DNA of 64,000 bases from Denticeps clupeoides (Eukaryota; Chordata; Actinopteri; Clupeiformes; Denticipitidae). Location: NCBI RefSeq assembly GCF_900700375.1, contig NC_041723.1:13728263-13792262 (forward strand), written 5' to 3'. The position numbers were made by a program, and so were the translations under genes. Under the pieces are notes generated by a model that did not search any database, was not told where the DNA came from, and worked only from the letters and a program-made list of their open reading frames with translations. Positions 43,514-61,734 of this stretch are shown one piece after another. Positions within the stretch are counted from its first letter, which is position 1; every line of letters starts with the position of its first letter.

Positions 43514-46500
43514 ATGTTGGTGCCAATCTTCACCCTCAAATTGAACCATAAAATTAACCCGCGCATGGTTACGGTTGGAAAGTTCGATGGAGTTCATCCA
43601 TGCCTCACAGCAGCTACGCAAGCGGGGAAGGTAAAGTCGCACTTGTCTTTTTAAGAAGTTGTCACATGTATGTAGCAATCAGCAATAAAATATGCTCATA
43701 GACAATATAAATAAGGAATAATGGCTAAAACAGTTTCTCTCTCGCCCGCTGTAGGTTTTCATCCACAATCCTCACACGCGTGCCCAGAGAAATGTCGCCC
43801 ATCGGTTGAGCCAGAGTGCCCAGGACTCCGACATCACGCTACTCAACATCAACCAGGCTGTCAGCTGCCTGACAGCGGGCACACTAGGGCCCAACACCAC
43901 CGGCGATACCCTGCTTGTGGGGTCTCAGACCAGCTTGTTGGCCTACGATGTTCATGATAATGCTGACATCTTCTACAGAGAGGTACATTTGCACTGTATA
44001 CATGTATGTATACATGATGTTGTTGATTAATCCCAGTTAGAAAATCACGACCCTCATCATATTTTCATATAAATATATATATTTGTGCCTTGTTTTATAG
44101 GTGACAGATGGAGCGAATGCTATTGTCTTGGGGAAACTGGGCGACATCCAGTATCCTCTTGCCATAATTGGAGGGAATTGTGCCCTGCAAGGCTTTGATT
44201 ATGAGGGAAATGACCAGTTCTGGACGGTAGTGTCTGCATATATCCCATTATTTACACAGTGCATATTAATTCAGCAATATTATTTTGATGACATTTAATG
44301 TCAAATTAATAATACACGAAATATCCATCAATAATAGTTTAGCATCTTAGTATATAATATCATCAGTATTTCTTTTTGCAATGTCTGTAGGTTACTGGGG
44401 ATAACGTACGGTCATTGGTGCTCTGTGACTTCACTGGGGATGGCAAAAATGAGGTCTGTTTTCTGAGATAACAATGCATGATAACAATGAAAATGTAATC
44501 ACTACTGTAATGTAAACACTATTTTCCAAATGTCATGCATTATCCAAGTCATTGTTTACCTGTAATGTTCAGGGCTGTCTTGCCATTACAGCTTCTGGTT
44601 GGCTCTGAGGATTTTGATATTAGGGTCTTTAAAGAGGATGAGTTGGTGACTGAGATGGCTGAAAATGAGGTACAGTCTAGAACTAATATATGAAGAATTC
44701 ATAAAAAAAAATCTTTATACAATTAAATGCTGACTCTTTCACCTCTACTTTACAGACAGTCACATCTCTCTGTCACATGCATGGCAGCAGGTTTGGTTAT
44801 GCTTTGGCAAATGGCACGGTAGGGGTATACGACCGTACTGCCAGGTACTGGAGAATAAAGGTATGGTTCTATAGTTTCTGATGTTTGCTTTAATTGTGTT
44901 TCATTTTTTATTTATGGTGTGTAATAATTTCCCCTACTTACTTGCAGTCCAAAAATCATGCAATGAGCATCCACGCATTCGACCTCAACGCTGATGGAGT
45001 TGTTGAGCTTATCACTGGATGGTCGAACGGGAAGGTGAGTATTCATTTGAAAAATGTATTTTTTTTGTATTTTCATTAATATTATACAAAAATCCCAGTC
45101 ACTGTGCCCTAATGACCTCGCTAATAAACCTCTTGTTAAGATCGATGCCCGCAGTGACCGCACAGGTGAAGTCATCTTCAAAGACAACTTTTCGTCTTCA
45201 ATTGCTGGAGTGGTGGAAGGGGACTATCGCATGGACGGACAGATTCAGCTCATTTGTACCTCTGTGGAAGGGGAGGGTAAGGTGGCTGTAATCTACTGAA
45301 GCTTTTAACATGGGTTCAAATTGATCAGAATTATGTGCGTTTGTTTCTAGTACGTGGCTACCTGCCAGCCAGTAAAGAGATGAAGGGTAATCTGATGGAT
45401 TCCAGCGTGGAGCAGGATCTGATTCGAGAATTGAGCCAGCGGAAACAGAACCTCTTACTAGAGCTCCGAAACTATGAGGAAAATGCCAAGGTAAACGCAT
45501 GACCACTTTCTGATGATTTATTCATATGCGTGGGTTTTACAGAACCTACAGTCGTGCCGCTTTCTTTTTGGTGTGATAGTTCATATGCTTATTTAAAGGC
45601 ATCTCCAGGAGTGTCAGAAGTGGACTCTCAGATGGGCGTCATACCAGCCAACACTCAGCTCCAGACCGCACTGTCAGTCCGAGCAGCTACGGAGAGCCAG
45701 AGGGCTCATATAGAGCTCAGCATCTCCACCCCCAACGGTAAGGACAGTCCCATTCACTTCTGCGTCAGTTCCCAGACAGGATGTGCAGCGGGTTAAAGCC
45801 ACCGGACTAGAAACCACCCCTCAGGTGGTGGAGGTGTGAAGTTATTTGCTTGATTTTTTTTTTTTTTTCTATCAGAAACTATAATTCGAGCCGTGCTTAT
45901 CTTTGCTGAGGGAATATTTGAGGGAGAGAGCCATGTGGTGCACCCAAGTGCCCAAAATCTCTCTGGATGCATCCGGGTTCCTATCATCCCACCAAAAGAC
46001 ATTCCTGTGGACCTACACATAAAAGCCTTTGTGGGTGGGAGGACCAGGTAAGGACGTAATGGTTGTGATGGAACATTTGTTGACCTATGAGAAGAAATCA
46101 TAAGTTTGATTTAGTTGTGTTGGTTGGTGTTCTTATACAGAATCCAATCATGTCATATCCAATCATTTTCTATAGTTTGTCTTATATATGCTGAAACATT
46201 TGTTAATATAATAACATAACCACACTGATTGTTAGGCAAATACATGAATTTGGTGAACTTTTGATTGATACATTTTTTTGGATTGATTGGAGTAATAGAA
46301 ACCTGACTGTCATTCTCATGTAATATCTCTATTTCAAATGCTCCATCAGAAGTTCATATAAGATTTTGCCTTCAAACAATAACCTGTGCAGGAAAAAAGT
46401 TTTGTAAATATTGGCATAATGTAGATTTTTGCCCCTCTTACTCTTCCCTTGTTCTTTCAGCGCACAATTTCATGTATTTGAGATCACCCGCCAGTTGCCT

Positions 46501-46589
46501 CGGTTTTCCATGTATGACCTTAATGTTGACCCGACAGCCACAAGACCCACAGGAAGAGTCACCTTCAGCATCAACGACAGACCTCAAAG

Positions 46590-46640
<51 letters not shown>

Positions 46641-48513
46641 CTCTCATCCGTTAACTGAACTGAATGTGGGGCTCATGCAGTAATGCTTATTTTTTGTATT
46701 TAAGTGTAAAGACACAAAGTTGTTTCCCAGAAACCCAGGGGTTCACTTGAACACCAAATTTGGTCCCCAGGTAGTTATGTGGTTGAACCAAAACTTCTTG
46801 CTACCTGAGGGGATGGATTCTCCTGATGTGACTTTCACTTGTCTACGTGCTGGAGGACTTTTAACTATTAGTATGCAGTCCAGTGGTGAGGTATAAAAAA
46901 AATATGGTATTATTAATTATTTAAGAAGTAATACAGTCGGCTGAATGCTTACGAAGCTTTTGTTCCCTTCAGATTACATTTAATACAGATGACATTGACC
47001 TGGCAGGAGATCTGGTCCAGTCGCTTGCTTCATTTCTGGCCATTGATGACCTGCAGGCTGAAGCAGATTTCCCAGCCTACTTCCAGGAGCTCAGGGTTAC
47101 GCTTACAGAGGTGAGAATACATCTCTGTATTCCTTTAATCTCTTATTATATGCTTCTTTGTGGTTCACCTCTGAATTTATTATCTACGTGAGTGAAGTGA
47201 AAGTGATTGTCATTGTGATACACTGCAGCACAGCACACAGTGACACAACAGAATGTGTCCTCTGCTTTTAACTCATCACACTTGGTGAGCAGTGGGTGGC
47301 CATGACAGGCGAACGGGGAGCAGTGTGTGGGGATGGTGCTTTACTCAGTGGCACCTCAGGATTTGATCTGGCAACAGTGAGAATCACATCACTTTCACTT
47401 TCATTTTGAGTGTGACTCCAAATCCAGATCTCCATGGGTTGATAAATTTGATTTCCATAAATAATTTTGGTGTGATTTTGTATTTAATAAGAATATTTCA
47501 TTAATTCAGATCTAGGAGTTTGTGTTCCCTTTATTTTTTGAGCCGTGTGTGTGTGTGTGTATACACACAAACGCACACAGTCAGGGGGGGAAAAAAAGAG
47601 TTTGGATCAGCCTATAATTTCAATGAAAATTGTTTTGGAACAGTGCGAGAAAGAAAAAAAAGTCTAAAATAATTAATCGACGTATTAATTTCACTGAAGT
47701 TCTTTACTCCAAATAATGAATGGAGTAACATCGTGACTTTGGACATATTTTTGGACATATTTTAAAAATGCAATGTACCTTTGGCAGGTTGATGAATTCC
47801 ACTCAGTTCACCAGAAGCTCACAGCCGCGATGGCCGATCACTCCAACCACATCCGCAACATGCTGGTTCAGGCAGAAGATGCCAGGCTCATGGGTGACAT
47901 GTGGGGGCTCTTTTCTTTAGTGATTTGTGATTGAAGAAGTTGTAATGATGATTTATTTTTTTTACTGACATATTTTGTTGGAAATTTCAGAGTAAACATG
48001 AAGAGGCGTTACATTGAGCTGTATGACCTTAACCGGGACCTCATTAACGAGTACAAAATCCGCTCCAACAACCACAATGCTCTACTGGTGTGTCTGAAAT
48101 CTGTCAACCAGGCAATTCAAAGAGCAGGGCGCTTGAGAGGTAGGTCAGATTTTTTGGGGGGGCCGGGTTGGCAGACACCATTATTAAGTATTGTTAACAC
48201 AGAGTGTGTGGTAGTAACCTATGAACCAGAAGACCCAGGTTCAAATCCCACTTACTACCATTGTGTCCCTGAGCAAGACACTTAACCCTAAGTTGCTCCA
48301 GGGGGGGACTGTCCCTGTAACTACTGATTGTAAGTCGCTCTGGATAAGGGCGTCTGGTAAATGCCGTAAATGTAAATGAGTGACATTCTATTTTCTTTCC
48401 ACGCAGTGGGGAAGCCAAAGAATCAGGTCATCTCCGCCTGCAGAGATGCCATCAAAAACAACAACATTAACGCTCTCTTCAAAATCATGAAGGCAGGAAC
48501 GGCGTCCTCCTGA
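43514..48513 (+). CDS. bbs2: BBS2, BBSome subunit (17 exons, 715 aa)
   Basis: Exons: 43514-43630, 43755-43982, 44101-44226, 44391-44453, 44592-44669, 44756-44860, 44948-45034, 45141-45276, 45351-45490, 45599-45737, 45876-46047, 46461-46590, 46771-46890, 46973-47110, 47788-47900, 47991-48139, 48407-48513. BBS2 is a core subunit of the BBSome, the coat that moves membrane proteins in and out of cilia; human loss causes Bardet-Biedl syndrome. The N-terminal beta-propeller ([56 protein letters not shown]) occupies roughly residues 1-330. A coiled region ([20 protein letters not shown]), a gamma-adaptin-ear-like domain and a helical C-terminus ([15 protein letters not shown]) follow. Exon count matches human; human length is 721. 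The start has a perfect Kozak context (GCCACCATG). Intron 12 opens directly into a CA repeat. Confidence 0.97.
46594..46637. repeat. (CA)22 microsatellite at the bbs2 exon 12 donor
   Basis: The exon ends ...CAAAGA and the intron begins GTAACACACA; the CA run starts four bases into the intron and continues for about 44 bp. Confidence 0.95.
47190..47405 (-). repeat. Type A SINE in bbs2 intron 14
   Basis: Antisense copy: GTGAAGTGAAAGTGATTGTC, CACTGCAGCACAGCACACAG, GAGCAGTGTGTGGGGATGGT, GTGGCACCTCAGGATTTGA. The tRNA-like head is truncated. Confidence 0.8.
48205..48380 (+). repeat. Type B SINE in bbs2 intron 16
   Basis: Well preserved sense copy: ACCAGAAGACCCAGGTTCAA, TTGTGTCCCTGAGCAAGACA, ACTGTCCCTGTAACTACTGA, GGGCGTCTGGTAAATGCCG. 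It ends about 25 bp before the exon 17 acceptor. Confidence 0.85.
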
Positions 48514-48821
48514 TGCTCCTTGGTGCAAATGCCTGCAGAGATGGGAAGGTCCGCAGCCGCTGACATGGCAGAGGTGTTTCTAGGCATAGTTAGGTGGGTG
48601 TTTTATTGTGGTAAAAGTGTACACGTGTGGTAGCCAAAGCCATTTGAGAGTTTTCATTGTTTACTGAGGAGCGGTGAGTTCTGCACGTGTTGAAAATGTA
48701 TAGCTTGTACATAGAGAGGTGGGATACCCCGGGTGTGTTTCTGAGGAAAAAAATCCATCAATTGTGCAAATGATTTATTTATATTGCCACTGACCAAAAA
48801 ATGTATGAGAACATGAATCTT

Positions 48822-48827
48822 AATAAA
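48822..48827 (+). terminator. bbs2 polyadenylation signal
   Basis: AATAAA about 310 bp after the bbs2 stop, followed at once by a short A-rich run. Confidence 0.7.
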
Positions 48828-49059
48828 CTATTAAAAAAAAAAACAGAGCAGTGTCTCCCCCTCGGTGGCTATTTTCCTTTTTGTATCATTAAATGTCTTT
48901 GCTTACTCTGGCCCCATAATAAAATCCGGAATGAAAATCTGGACTTTAATGAACAGACCTGCAATGTCCAGAGATAGCGCGGGAAATGGAGAGCAGATGG
49001 GCGGCGAGGACGTGAGAAGACTCCTCGCCACCACGTGACCTGAACAGCCCCGCCCCCGT

Positions 49060-49330
49060 TCATTTGCGCGAGTCGAATCTCGAGAACGAGTCACGGCAGA
49101 GACTCGTGATTCCCGCGGATTCCGTTTCTTTCCGCTTTCCACAGACAGAAAGCAGATGTTGCGACCCTGCGGGGGAATCCAGCTGCGGCCGCTCCTGGTA
49201 CGCGCTGCAGACGCACATTCTGCAAAACTCACCCGACGCGGTTATTATTAAAGGAAAGAACCTTTTGCCGCGGAATGATCTGCTGGTCCAAGTTTCTTCT
49301 TATATGGTTGCAGCTTTCGGGTCATTTCAG
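49060..49330 (+). promoter_or_regulatory. Likely b3gnt9 promoter and noncoding first exon
   Basis: CpG-rich sequence (GCGCGAGTCGAATCTCGAG, CGCGGATTCCG, GCGGCCGCTCC) ending at a good donor, TTTCAG|GTAAGA, at 49330/49331. A matching acceptor, TGTTTGTGTTGCAG, ends at 50254. This would make 49331-50254 a 5' UTR intron. Inferred from splice signals only. Confidence 0.5.
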
Positions 49331-50517
49331 GTAAGAAGCTTGTAAACTTTACTGCAGCGCAGTGTCCTGCTGTGCAAAACTGGCTGAACCCTAAAAAGGA
49401 TTAACATCTCCTCCCGAGATGTATTTTTATAACTAATAACTACTTATCAACTACTTATCAAAAGAAAAAAAATGAAGTAAAATAACATGACACTTTTATC
49501 CTCATGATGTGTGCTCGTGCAGAAGGTGTGTGTGTGTGCAATGAAATGTAGATCTGGGAGGTTTCCTGGTGGTTGTCAACTTGCACAGCTACACCAAAGC
49601 TGGATGATATTATAAACTGATGGTTCTGCGTTCTGTTTGGGGTTCTAAGGCTCAGCGATCAGCAAGCAGCAATGTTCTGAGACGACACAGCTTGGTAAAC
49701 ACATGCTGGAAAAAGCTCGGGTTTTGCTGCTGAAGCGTCCGGATCCTTGCAGAAAAAGGGCAACAGGTGACGAGTTGTGCATCATGGCAATGATCCGAAA
49801 CGCAGAGTGAATACCATGTTGACTCAGACAGAAAGATCCGGGCCAATCAGTTTACCTTCAACAAGCCACCCAAGATGACCCTTTATAGAGCCAAAATGTT
49901 TCACACAGAACCCCTCATAATGCAATCATAAAAGAAAAATATATATGTATATACACACTAAACTATACTAACTAAAACTAAAACCTAAATACTGTACAGG
50001 TTTCTCTATAGGAGAAAAGTAGAACTGTTCTGTACAATGAACAGGTCAAACAGGACATAACAATGGACAACATTGTGTTGGATGCTTGTAAGTGGATGCT
50101 TGAAAATGTGCAGGAATGTGCAAAAAGAGTTGAGATGTGCAAAGATCAGGTGCATAAGGCTGGAAGTGTATTGATGTTGAGTTTAACAGTGTTCTGGCAG
50201 TGCATTGAGAGCTCACATGACCTTCTGTTACATGCATACATGTTTGTGTTGCAGGGGCTGGACTGAAGGCACCCAGTGAAGAAAACATTAGATGGCTGCA
50301 GCTCAGTGCTGCTTTCCTCAAGACCCCTGGAGACGTAGTTATGCAGTGGATGGGAAATATAAACCTCGAGGGAAAACAAGCAAGGCCATTCTTAACATTC
50401 TTCTAAAATGTTGCCCTGGATGGGTCATCAGCATTCTGGCAGACAGAAAATCTCAAACGGACTGGTAGCTGAAGCAGCCTAATTGTCCGTCGAGGAGATC
50501 TTCTTCAGACGGACGCC
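49331..50517 (+). other. Probable b3gnt9 5' UTR intron and UTR exon
   Basis: No coding exon recognised. 50255-50517 would be the 5' UTR portion of the coding exon if the acceptor at 50254 is used. Confidence 0.4.
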
Positions 50518-51882
50518 ATGAGAAGGGTCCACATGAAAGGCGATGTGCTATGCAGCCTCATCTTATTGTTGCTGTTCTGCCTACTGTTGTACGCCCATCA
50601 CGGTCTCGCCCCAATCTGGGAGTCCTGGCGCCTGCAGGAAGGTGACACTGGCTCTGAGACTCTCCTGGTCACAAACCAAGAGACCTTCGTCCACCAGCCT
50701 TCTAAACCGCCAGACCCAGTCCAGTGCAAATCGTCTCAGAAAGAGTCTCAGAATCGACCGAAAAACAATCCCGGGTCCAAATCCAAACAGAAAAGGAAGG
50801 TGAAAGTCCAGTCTAAGGCCAAGACTAATGCAGCGGTCAAGAAAACGTCTGAGACTACTGTTGGGCCGACCCCACTTGTCCCCTTTGACTTTGAAGACTA
50901 TATACGTAAAAAGGACAACAGACATTTCCGCGCACTACTGGATCAGCCAGATAAGTGCAGGGTTCCAGACGGGTCCCCCTTTCTGCTCGTTGCTGTGAAG
51001 TCGGTGGCGGAAGACTTTGACAAGCGGCAGGTAGTGCGCCGCACATGGGGACAAGAGGGCATGCTACGCCATGGAATCAGTGTAAAGACGGTCTTTCTAC
51101 TAGGGTTGCCCAAGAACCAGACAGTGCTTCCACTGTGGGACAAGCTCCTGGCCTACGAGAGCCAAAACTTCAGGGACATCCTGCTGTGGGACTTTGAAGA
51201 CACTTTTTTCAATTTAACACTGAAAGAGACCCACTTCTTGCAGTGGGTGAATGCGAGCTGCTCCAGGGTCAAGTTCATCTTCAAGGGGGACGCTGATGTC
51301 TATGTCAATATTGACAACATCTTGGAGATGCTACAGAGTCAAGACCCTGACAAGGACCTGTTTGTGGGAGACATAATCGTCCATGCCCGTCCCATACGTC
51401 GGCGCAACAGCAAGTACTTTGTCCCAGAGTCAGTGTACGGACAGAGTATTTACCCCTCCTACGCGGGCGGTGGTGGCTTCGTCATGTCGGGCCACACAGC
51501 ACTGAGACTGAACAGGGCGTGTCAGGAAGTTGAGCTCTTCCCGATCGATGACGTCTTCCTGGGAATGTGTTTACTGAGGATCGGCCTGCAGCCAACCAGA
51601 CACGAGGGCTTCCGTACCTTCGGCATCGCGCGTCCGTCGGCAGCTCCTACTCTCCAGGTGTTCAACCCCTGCTTTTACCGGGAGCTGATGGTGGTGCACA
51701 GTCTCAAAGTCCCACAGATCTGGCTGATGTGGAACCTGCTGCACGACCCTCAGCTCCGGTGCCACACCAAGCAGGCGCCTACACCGTGGCCCTTCAAATG
51801 GAGAGGCCCTTCAACCTCCCACTCAAACACAGATGACGTTGAGGACGATTATAACATGAAAGTATTTGTGAGTGCTACATAA
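50518..51882 (+). CDS. b3gnt9: B3GNT9, beta-1,3-N-acetylglucosaminyltransferase-like (454 aa)
   Basis: Single coding exon. B3GNT9 belongs to glycosyltransferase family 31, Golgi type II membrane enzymes that add GlcNAc in beta-1,3 linkage; the substrate of B3GNT9 itself is not well defined. Residues about 9-28 are the membrane anchor (DVLCSLILLLLFCLLLYAHH), followed by a lysine/serine-rich stem. Conserved motifs follow: FLLVAVKSVAEDFDKRQVVR, RRTWG, the metal-binding DAD at residues 258-260 within FKGDADVYVN, YAGGGGFVMSG, ELFPIDDVFLGMCL and NPCFYRELMVVH. Human B3GNT9 has about 402 residues; the extra length is in the stem. Family members usually have an intronless coding region, as here. It is the 16q22.1-type neighbour of phaf1. 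Confidence 0.95.
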   Translation: MRRVHMKGDVLCSLILLLLFCLLLYAHHGLAPIWESWRLQEGDTGSETLLVTNQETFVHQPSKPPDPVQCKSSQKESQNRPKNNPGSKSKQKRKVKVQSKAKTNAAVKKTSETTVGPTPLVPFDFEDYIRKKDNRHFRALLDQPDKCRVPDGSPFLLVAVKSVAEDFDKRQVVRRTWGQEGMLRHGISVKTVFLLGLPKNQTVLPLWDKLLAYESQNFRDILLWDFEDTFFNLTLKETHFLQWVNASCSRVKFIFKGDADVYVNIDNILEMLQSQDPDKDLFVGDIIVHARPIRRRNSKYFVPESVYGQSIYPSYAGGGGFVMSGHTALRLNRACQEVELFPIDDVFLGMCLLRIGLQPTRHEGFRTFGIARPSAAPTLQVFNPCFYRELMVVHSLKVPQIWLMWNLLHDPQLRCHTKQAPTPWPFKWRGPSTSHSNTDDVEDDYNMKVFVSAT

Positions 51883-52179
51883 TGCCTGAAGATCAGCACT
51901 TGGTGCTTTAGCTGCTTCTGGATTTCTTTGCACGTAGCGAAATTTGATCTTTTTTCTTTAGAGATGAAAAGTTAATTGTCATACACATAAATCAATATAT
52001 TATGACCATCTGCCAAATGTTAAGTCAGAACAGTTTACTCATTTTCTCAAGCATGGACCGCACTAGACCTCTGGAGGTATGCTGGGTGGCTAGGCCATTC
52101 TTCATGTGTACACTGTAAATTAAAACCAAGAAAACCATGTAAAACATGCATGTAAAGCAGAAATGTTCTCAAAATCACA

Positions 52180-52185
52180 AATAAA
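52180..52185 (+). terminator. b3gnt9 polyadenylation signal
   Basis: AATAAA about 300 bp after the b3gnt9 stop codon. Confidence 0.6.
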
Positions 52186-52228
52186 TTACAAAAACAAACC
52201 AAAGGCCTCAGACTTATTTCTTTTCAGG

Positions 52229-52234
52229 TTTATT
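52229..52234 (-). terminator. Candidate phaf1 polyadenylation signal
   Basis: AATAAA on the minus strand, facing the b3gnt9 signal 45 bp away. It would give phaf1 a 3' UTR of about 3 kb; nearer signals may also be used. Confidence 0.4.
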
Positions 52235-55200
52235 ACATCCAGTTTTAAATATAATCCTTCACACACTGTAGCAGGATTCTTTTTGAACAAACAAGAAGTT
52301 TATAAAATTTCAAACATTGTGGTTTCAGTAGATTTAATGAAAGAAGCTAATCCCGATGGTCACAGCATTCCTGCATCGTTTCAGTCTTGTGCAAGCTTTA
52401 GCAGGCCATTTGCATTAATCACAGTTATTGTTATTGCTTTGACATGCCTGTTCATATTATACTTCCAAGTACGTGATGTACATATATCTACACAAATAAA
52501 AAGATTTGAAATATAAAAACACCACCAATAAATTTTAATTCACAACTGTTTAATTTTGGATAGCCCCCATTTCCAGAAATGGGTATAATGGACTGAATCC
52601 ACAAAATATATATATATAATTACTTAGAAGGATGGAGAAAACGTACAATATATAGGAATACAATACATAGCATTAATGCGCATTACACTAAACTGAAGTT
52701 GTCCATCACTAATTACAATCTTAAGGACAATCATTCATTCATTCGTTCGTTCATTTCCAATGCAAAAATAGGATAAATTCAAAAAGGACAAAATAAAACA
52801 TAAAAACAAGCAAAGTCCATCTGGTCTAAACTAAATTTTCCTTGCTCCTGGCATTAAAAAAATGTCCACCTGAGATTGGGCAGGCGTTAAGCCCATCATA
52901 TTGTACTGTATAACACAATGTCTCCTCTATTTCATGCAACAGAATCAAGCATTAACTTTTTTTTTTTTTTTTTGCTTCTTAAATCTGTTCTTGGGCGCCT
53001 TTTTTGGGGTCTCAGATCATGCGGAGCTGGCTATCGGGACTGATATTACACTAAACACTCTTCTCATTTAGGTGTAATTTCATAGGTCCTTGATGTGCTC
53101 AGCACCAAAAAGAAACTTGCAACCAACAGCGTAACTGTTAGCAGATGTTCCTGTAAATCCGTAACTGGGGACCTGTTCCAGCTCCTCATGACACGAGTTC
53201 TGCACCTACCATCTTTATTTTCATACTCATTTTTTTGTTTGTTTCTTTCTAAACGGAGCAGGACGACTGTGCCGGGACTATTAACACAGTCACGTATTAC
53301 ATGCTCAGTCAAACCCAATGCAGCTCAAACATTTTATGTACAGAGATATCAAGACAGGCTCGGTGGGAGATGAGGCACAACTTTTAACAGCGGTTAGGCT
53401 TTTTTTTTTTTTCCTCTTTCAATTACTACCTTATTAAAAAGCAAGGGGGGGAAACATATCTTGTACACATAAACACGAAAAATCATCAAACAAAGTAAAC
53501 ATAAGAGATAACAAACAATGCCTAGGAAGTTCATGTTGGTGGAAAGCAGAACTGTGGAGAAGGGGCACAGCTCCGAGAGGACGACAGTGACCACTCTGGA
53601 CCTTTTAAAGTGACCAGTCCAGTGAGCACTTTAAGGGGCTCACGCATAAATACTGCTTCACTGAGATCTGGCAACACACCGATCAGCAGTTGCCTTAGTG
53701 GTCAGACGCAGGCCAGGATGAATAGTTTGGGGTAAGAGGGCCTTGGAGGACTTCAAGAATTCAGTGTGGTTCATGCTCACCTTCAACACAGACACACCCA
53801 CAATGTACCACTGTGTTAAACTAAAGCCCCCCCCCACACACACAAAAAAAAAGTCACTATATACAAGTCCATACACACACTGAAACAACAGTGGGGCGGC
53901 AGAACCCACAGCCCCAAACTACCTGCTACAGATATCGGTTTCATGTAAAACAATGATATTAAGTAAAAAGAAATTAAAAAGCATTAAATGATAATATAGA
54001 ATATATATTTTTTTAAAGTACTGGTGTGAACAGTGTAAGATCAGAGTTGGTAAAAGGAGAGAACGGGACAAGAGTTACAAGGGAATGTTGTTCTCATGGG
54101 TCAAGAGGTCAAGTGTCAACGACAAGATTTATAAAGTGAACTGCTGAAACTTCTTTGGCTAAAATTTTGGCAATTTAAGAGAAAAAAGTAACAGAATTGA
54201 AATGATAACGGAAAAAACTCTGCAAAACATAGCAGAAGACTGATGGGCGGAAAGCAGGGAGAAGACAGAAGGCAAAAAATGGGACAGCGAGAAAACGTCC
54301 CATACACTCTGGGATGCATGGCTCGATTCTCCGGTGGGTGACACGACCCACATGCTGCCATTTGAGGGTCACACCCCCCCCAATCCTCAGCGGTCAGGTA
54401 ATATAATTTCCTCCAGGAACCGGAGATAATAATCAAGTAAATAAAGTGAATTTTAGTGCAAATGTTTCACAAAAAAAATTCATTATGACAAAATGTTCAA
54501 AACACACGTCAACTCAAGACTGCCTTGCAACTGGAGATTAGTCTGTGCTGTTGCCGTGGCACGGGTGTGTATGCATGCGTGTCTGTGTGTGTGTGTTCAG
54601 GAGTTTTTGCTCGAACACCAAGTGCACCACGGCACTCAACAGAAGGTGGTACTTCCACAGCAAACAGCCATTGTGCTTGTTTTCTTTAACCGCTCCTCTA
54701 CAGGAGGAGCACTTTGTTTTTCCGCTGCCTGGATGCTCACAAAAGCGCAAGCGTCAATGAACCTGCAAGAACTCCCTCCTTTGCAAGTATGAGTACTGAA
54801 GCAAATCAGACATGATAGAGAATATGTGCGCTCTAGGATATGCTTTCTGAAACTATAGTAAGATGATTGCTGCACCTAGATTGAAGTATTGGAAGAGAAA
54901 TGTTGAAAAATGTAGCTGACTTTTGCTATGAAACGTTTGTTTGAAGATGAATAAAATGACGTGTGATTGTGTGTGAAGACACATCTGTGCATCAACAAAT
55001 ATGGTGATGACGCAGACACAAACACACTTCAGTGGAAGGACGTGCAGGTAAGGGCGGGGCTTGGAATGAGGTAAGCAGCCAGTAGATGGGAAGGGGGATT
55101 AAAAGTGGACTGGTGCCTTGGGGCTCTGACGGTCCCAGAATGACGTTCCAAGAGTCCACAGGAGCTCTCGGCAGGCTTCTGTCATATGGTAGCGGCAGTT

Positions 55201-55265
55201 GGTGAAGGCACAGGACCGCTGCTGAGTGAAGGACTGGACAGGCCATGCACCAGGCCAGGGGCAGC
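52235..55265 (-). other. Probable phaf1 3' UTR
   Basis: Three kilobases downstream of the phaf1 stop without recognisable exons or full repeats; open frames here are short and unrelated to known proteins. Treated as 3' UTR plus flank by position only. Confidence 0.4.
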
Positions 55266-61169
<5,904 letters not shown>

Positions 61170-61180
<11 letters not shown>

Positions 61181-61345
61181 CCTAGTGCGTAACACACTCG
61201 CCTGTGAACCAAAGCCCAGTTACAACCATCGTGACCCTCAGCAGGACACTTAACCCTGAGTGTCTCCGCGGGGGGGACTGTCCCTGTAAATACTGGTTGT
61301 AAATCTGGATAAGGGCGTCTGGTAAATACTGTAAATGTAATGTTT
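61170..61345 (+). repeat. Type B tRNA-derived SINE
   Basis: Sense copy: GTAGCCTAGTGCGTAACACA, GGACACTTAACCCTGAGTGT, GGGGGACTGTCCCTGTAAAT, AAGGGCGTCTGGTAAATAC. It sits at the edge of the phaf1 CpG island. Confidence 0.85.
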
Positions 61346-61409
61346 TCGCAGCGCGTGTCAGCGTCGGGTCTAAATCAGGAATTTGTCCGGCCGACTAATT
61401 CGTTTATTT

Positions 61410-61434
61410 CGTGTGTGTGTGTGTGTGTGTGTGT
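61410..61434. repeat. (GT)12 microsatellite
   Basis: Pure GT run read directly. Confidence 0.95.
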
Positions 61435-61734
61435 TTTTAGCTTCGCTGCCTATATAAACGTGCTACAGGTGGTCAGCTGGCGGGGACTATTTTTATGTTT
61501 TACCAGTTGCGCAACATGTTTTCCCCGAACTGTATTACTTAAGGCCAGCGTGCAAATACCGACTCCGGCGGAACGGCGTCATTTTACATGGTTAATAACG
61601 ATGCCCTTTTTAATTGCTTTTGTAATGATGATGCAACATTATGAAGTTGTAGGAATAATTATAGCAAGTCTTACCTCAAACCCGAAATGTGTTTTTGAAA
61701 AATAAAAAGAGAAACGTGGACAACGTGGACCTTT

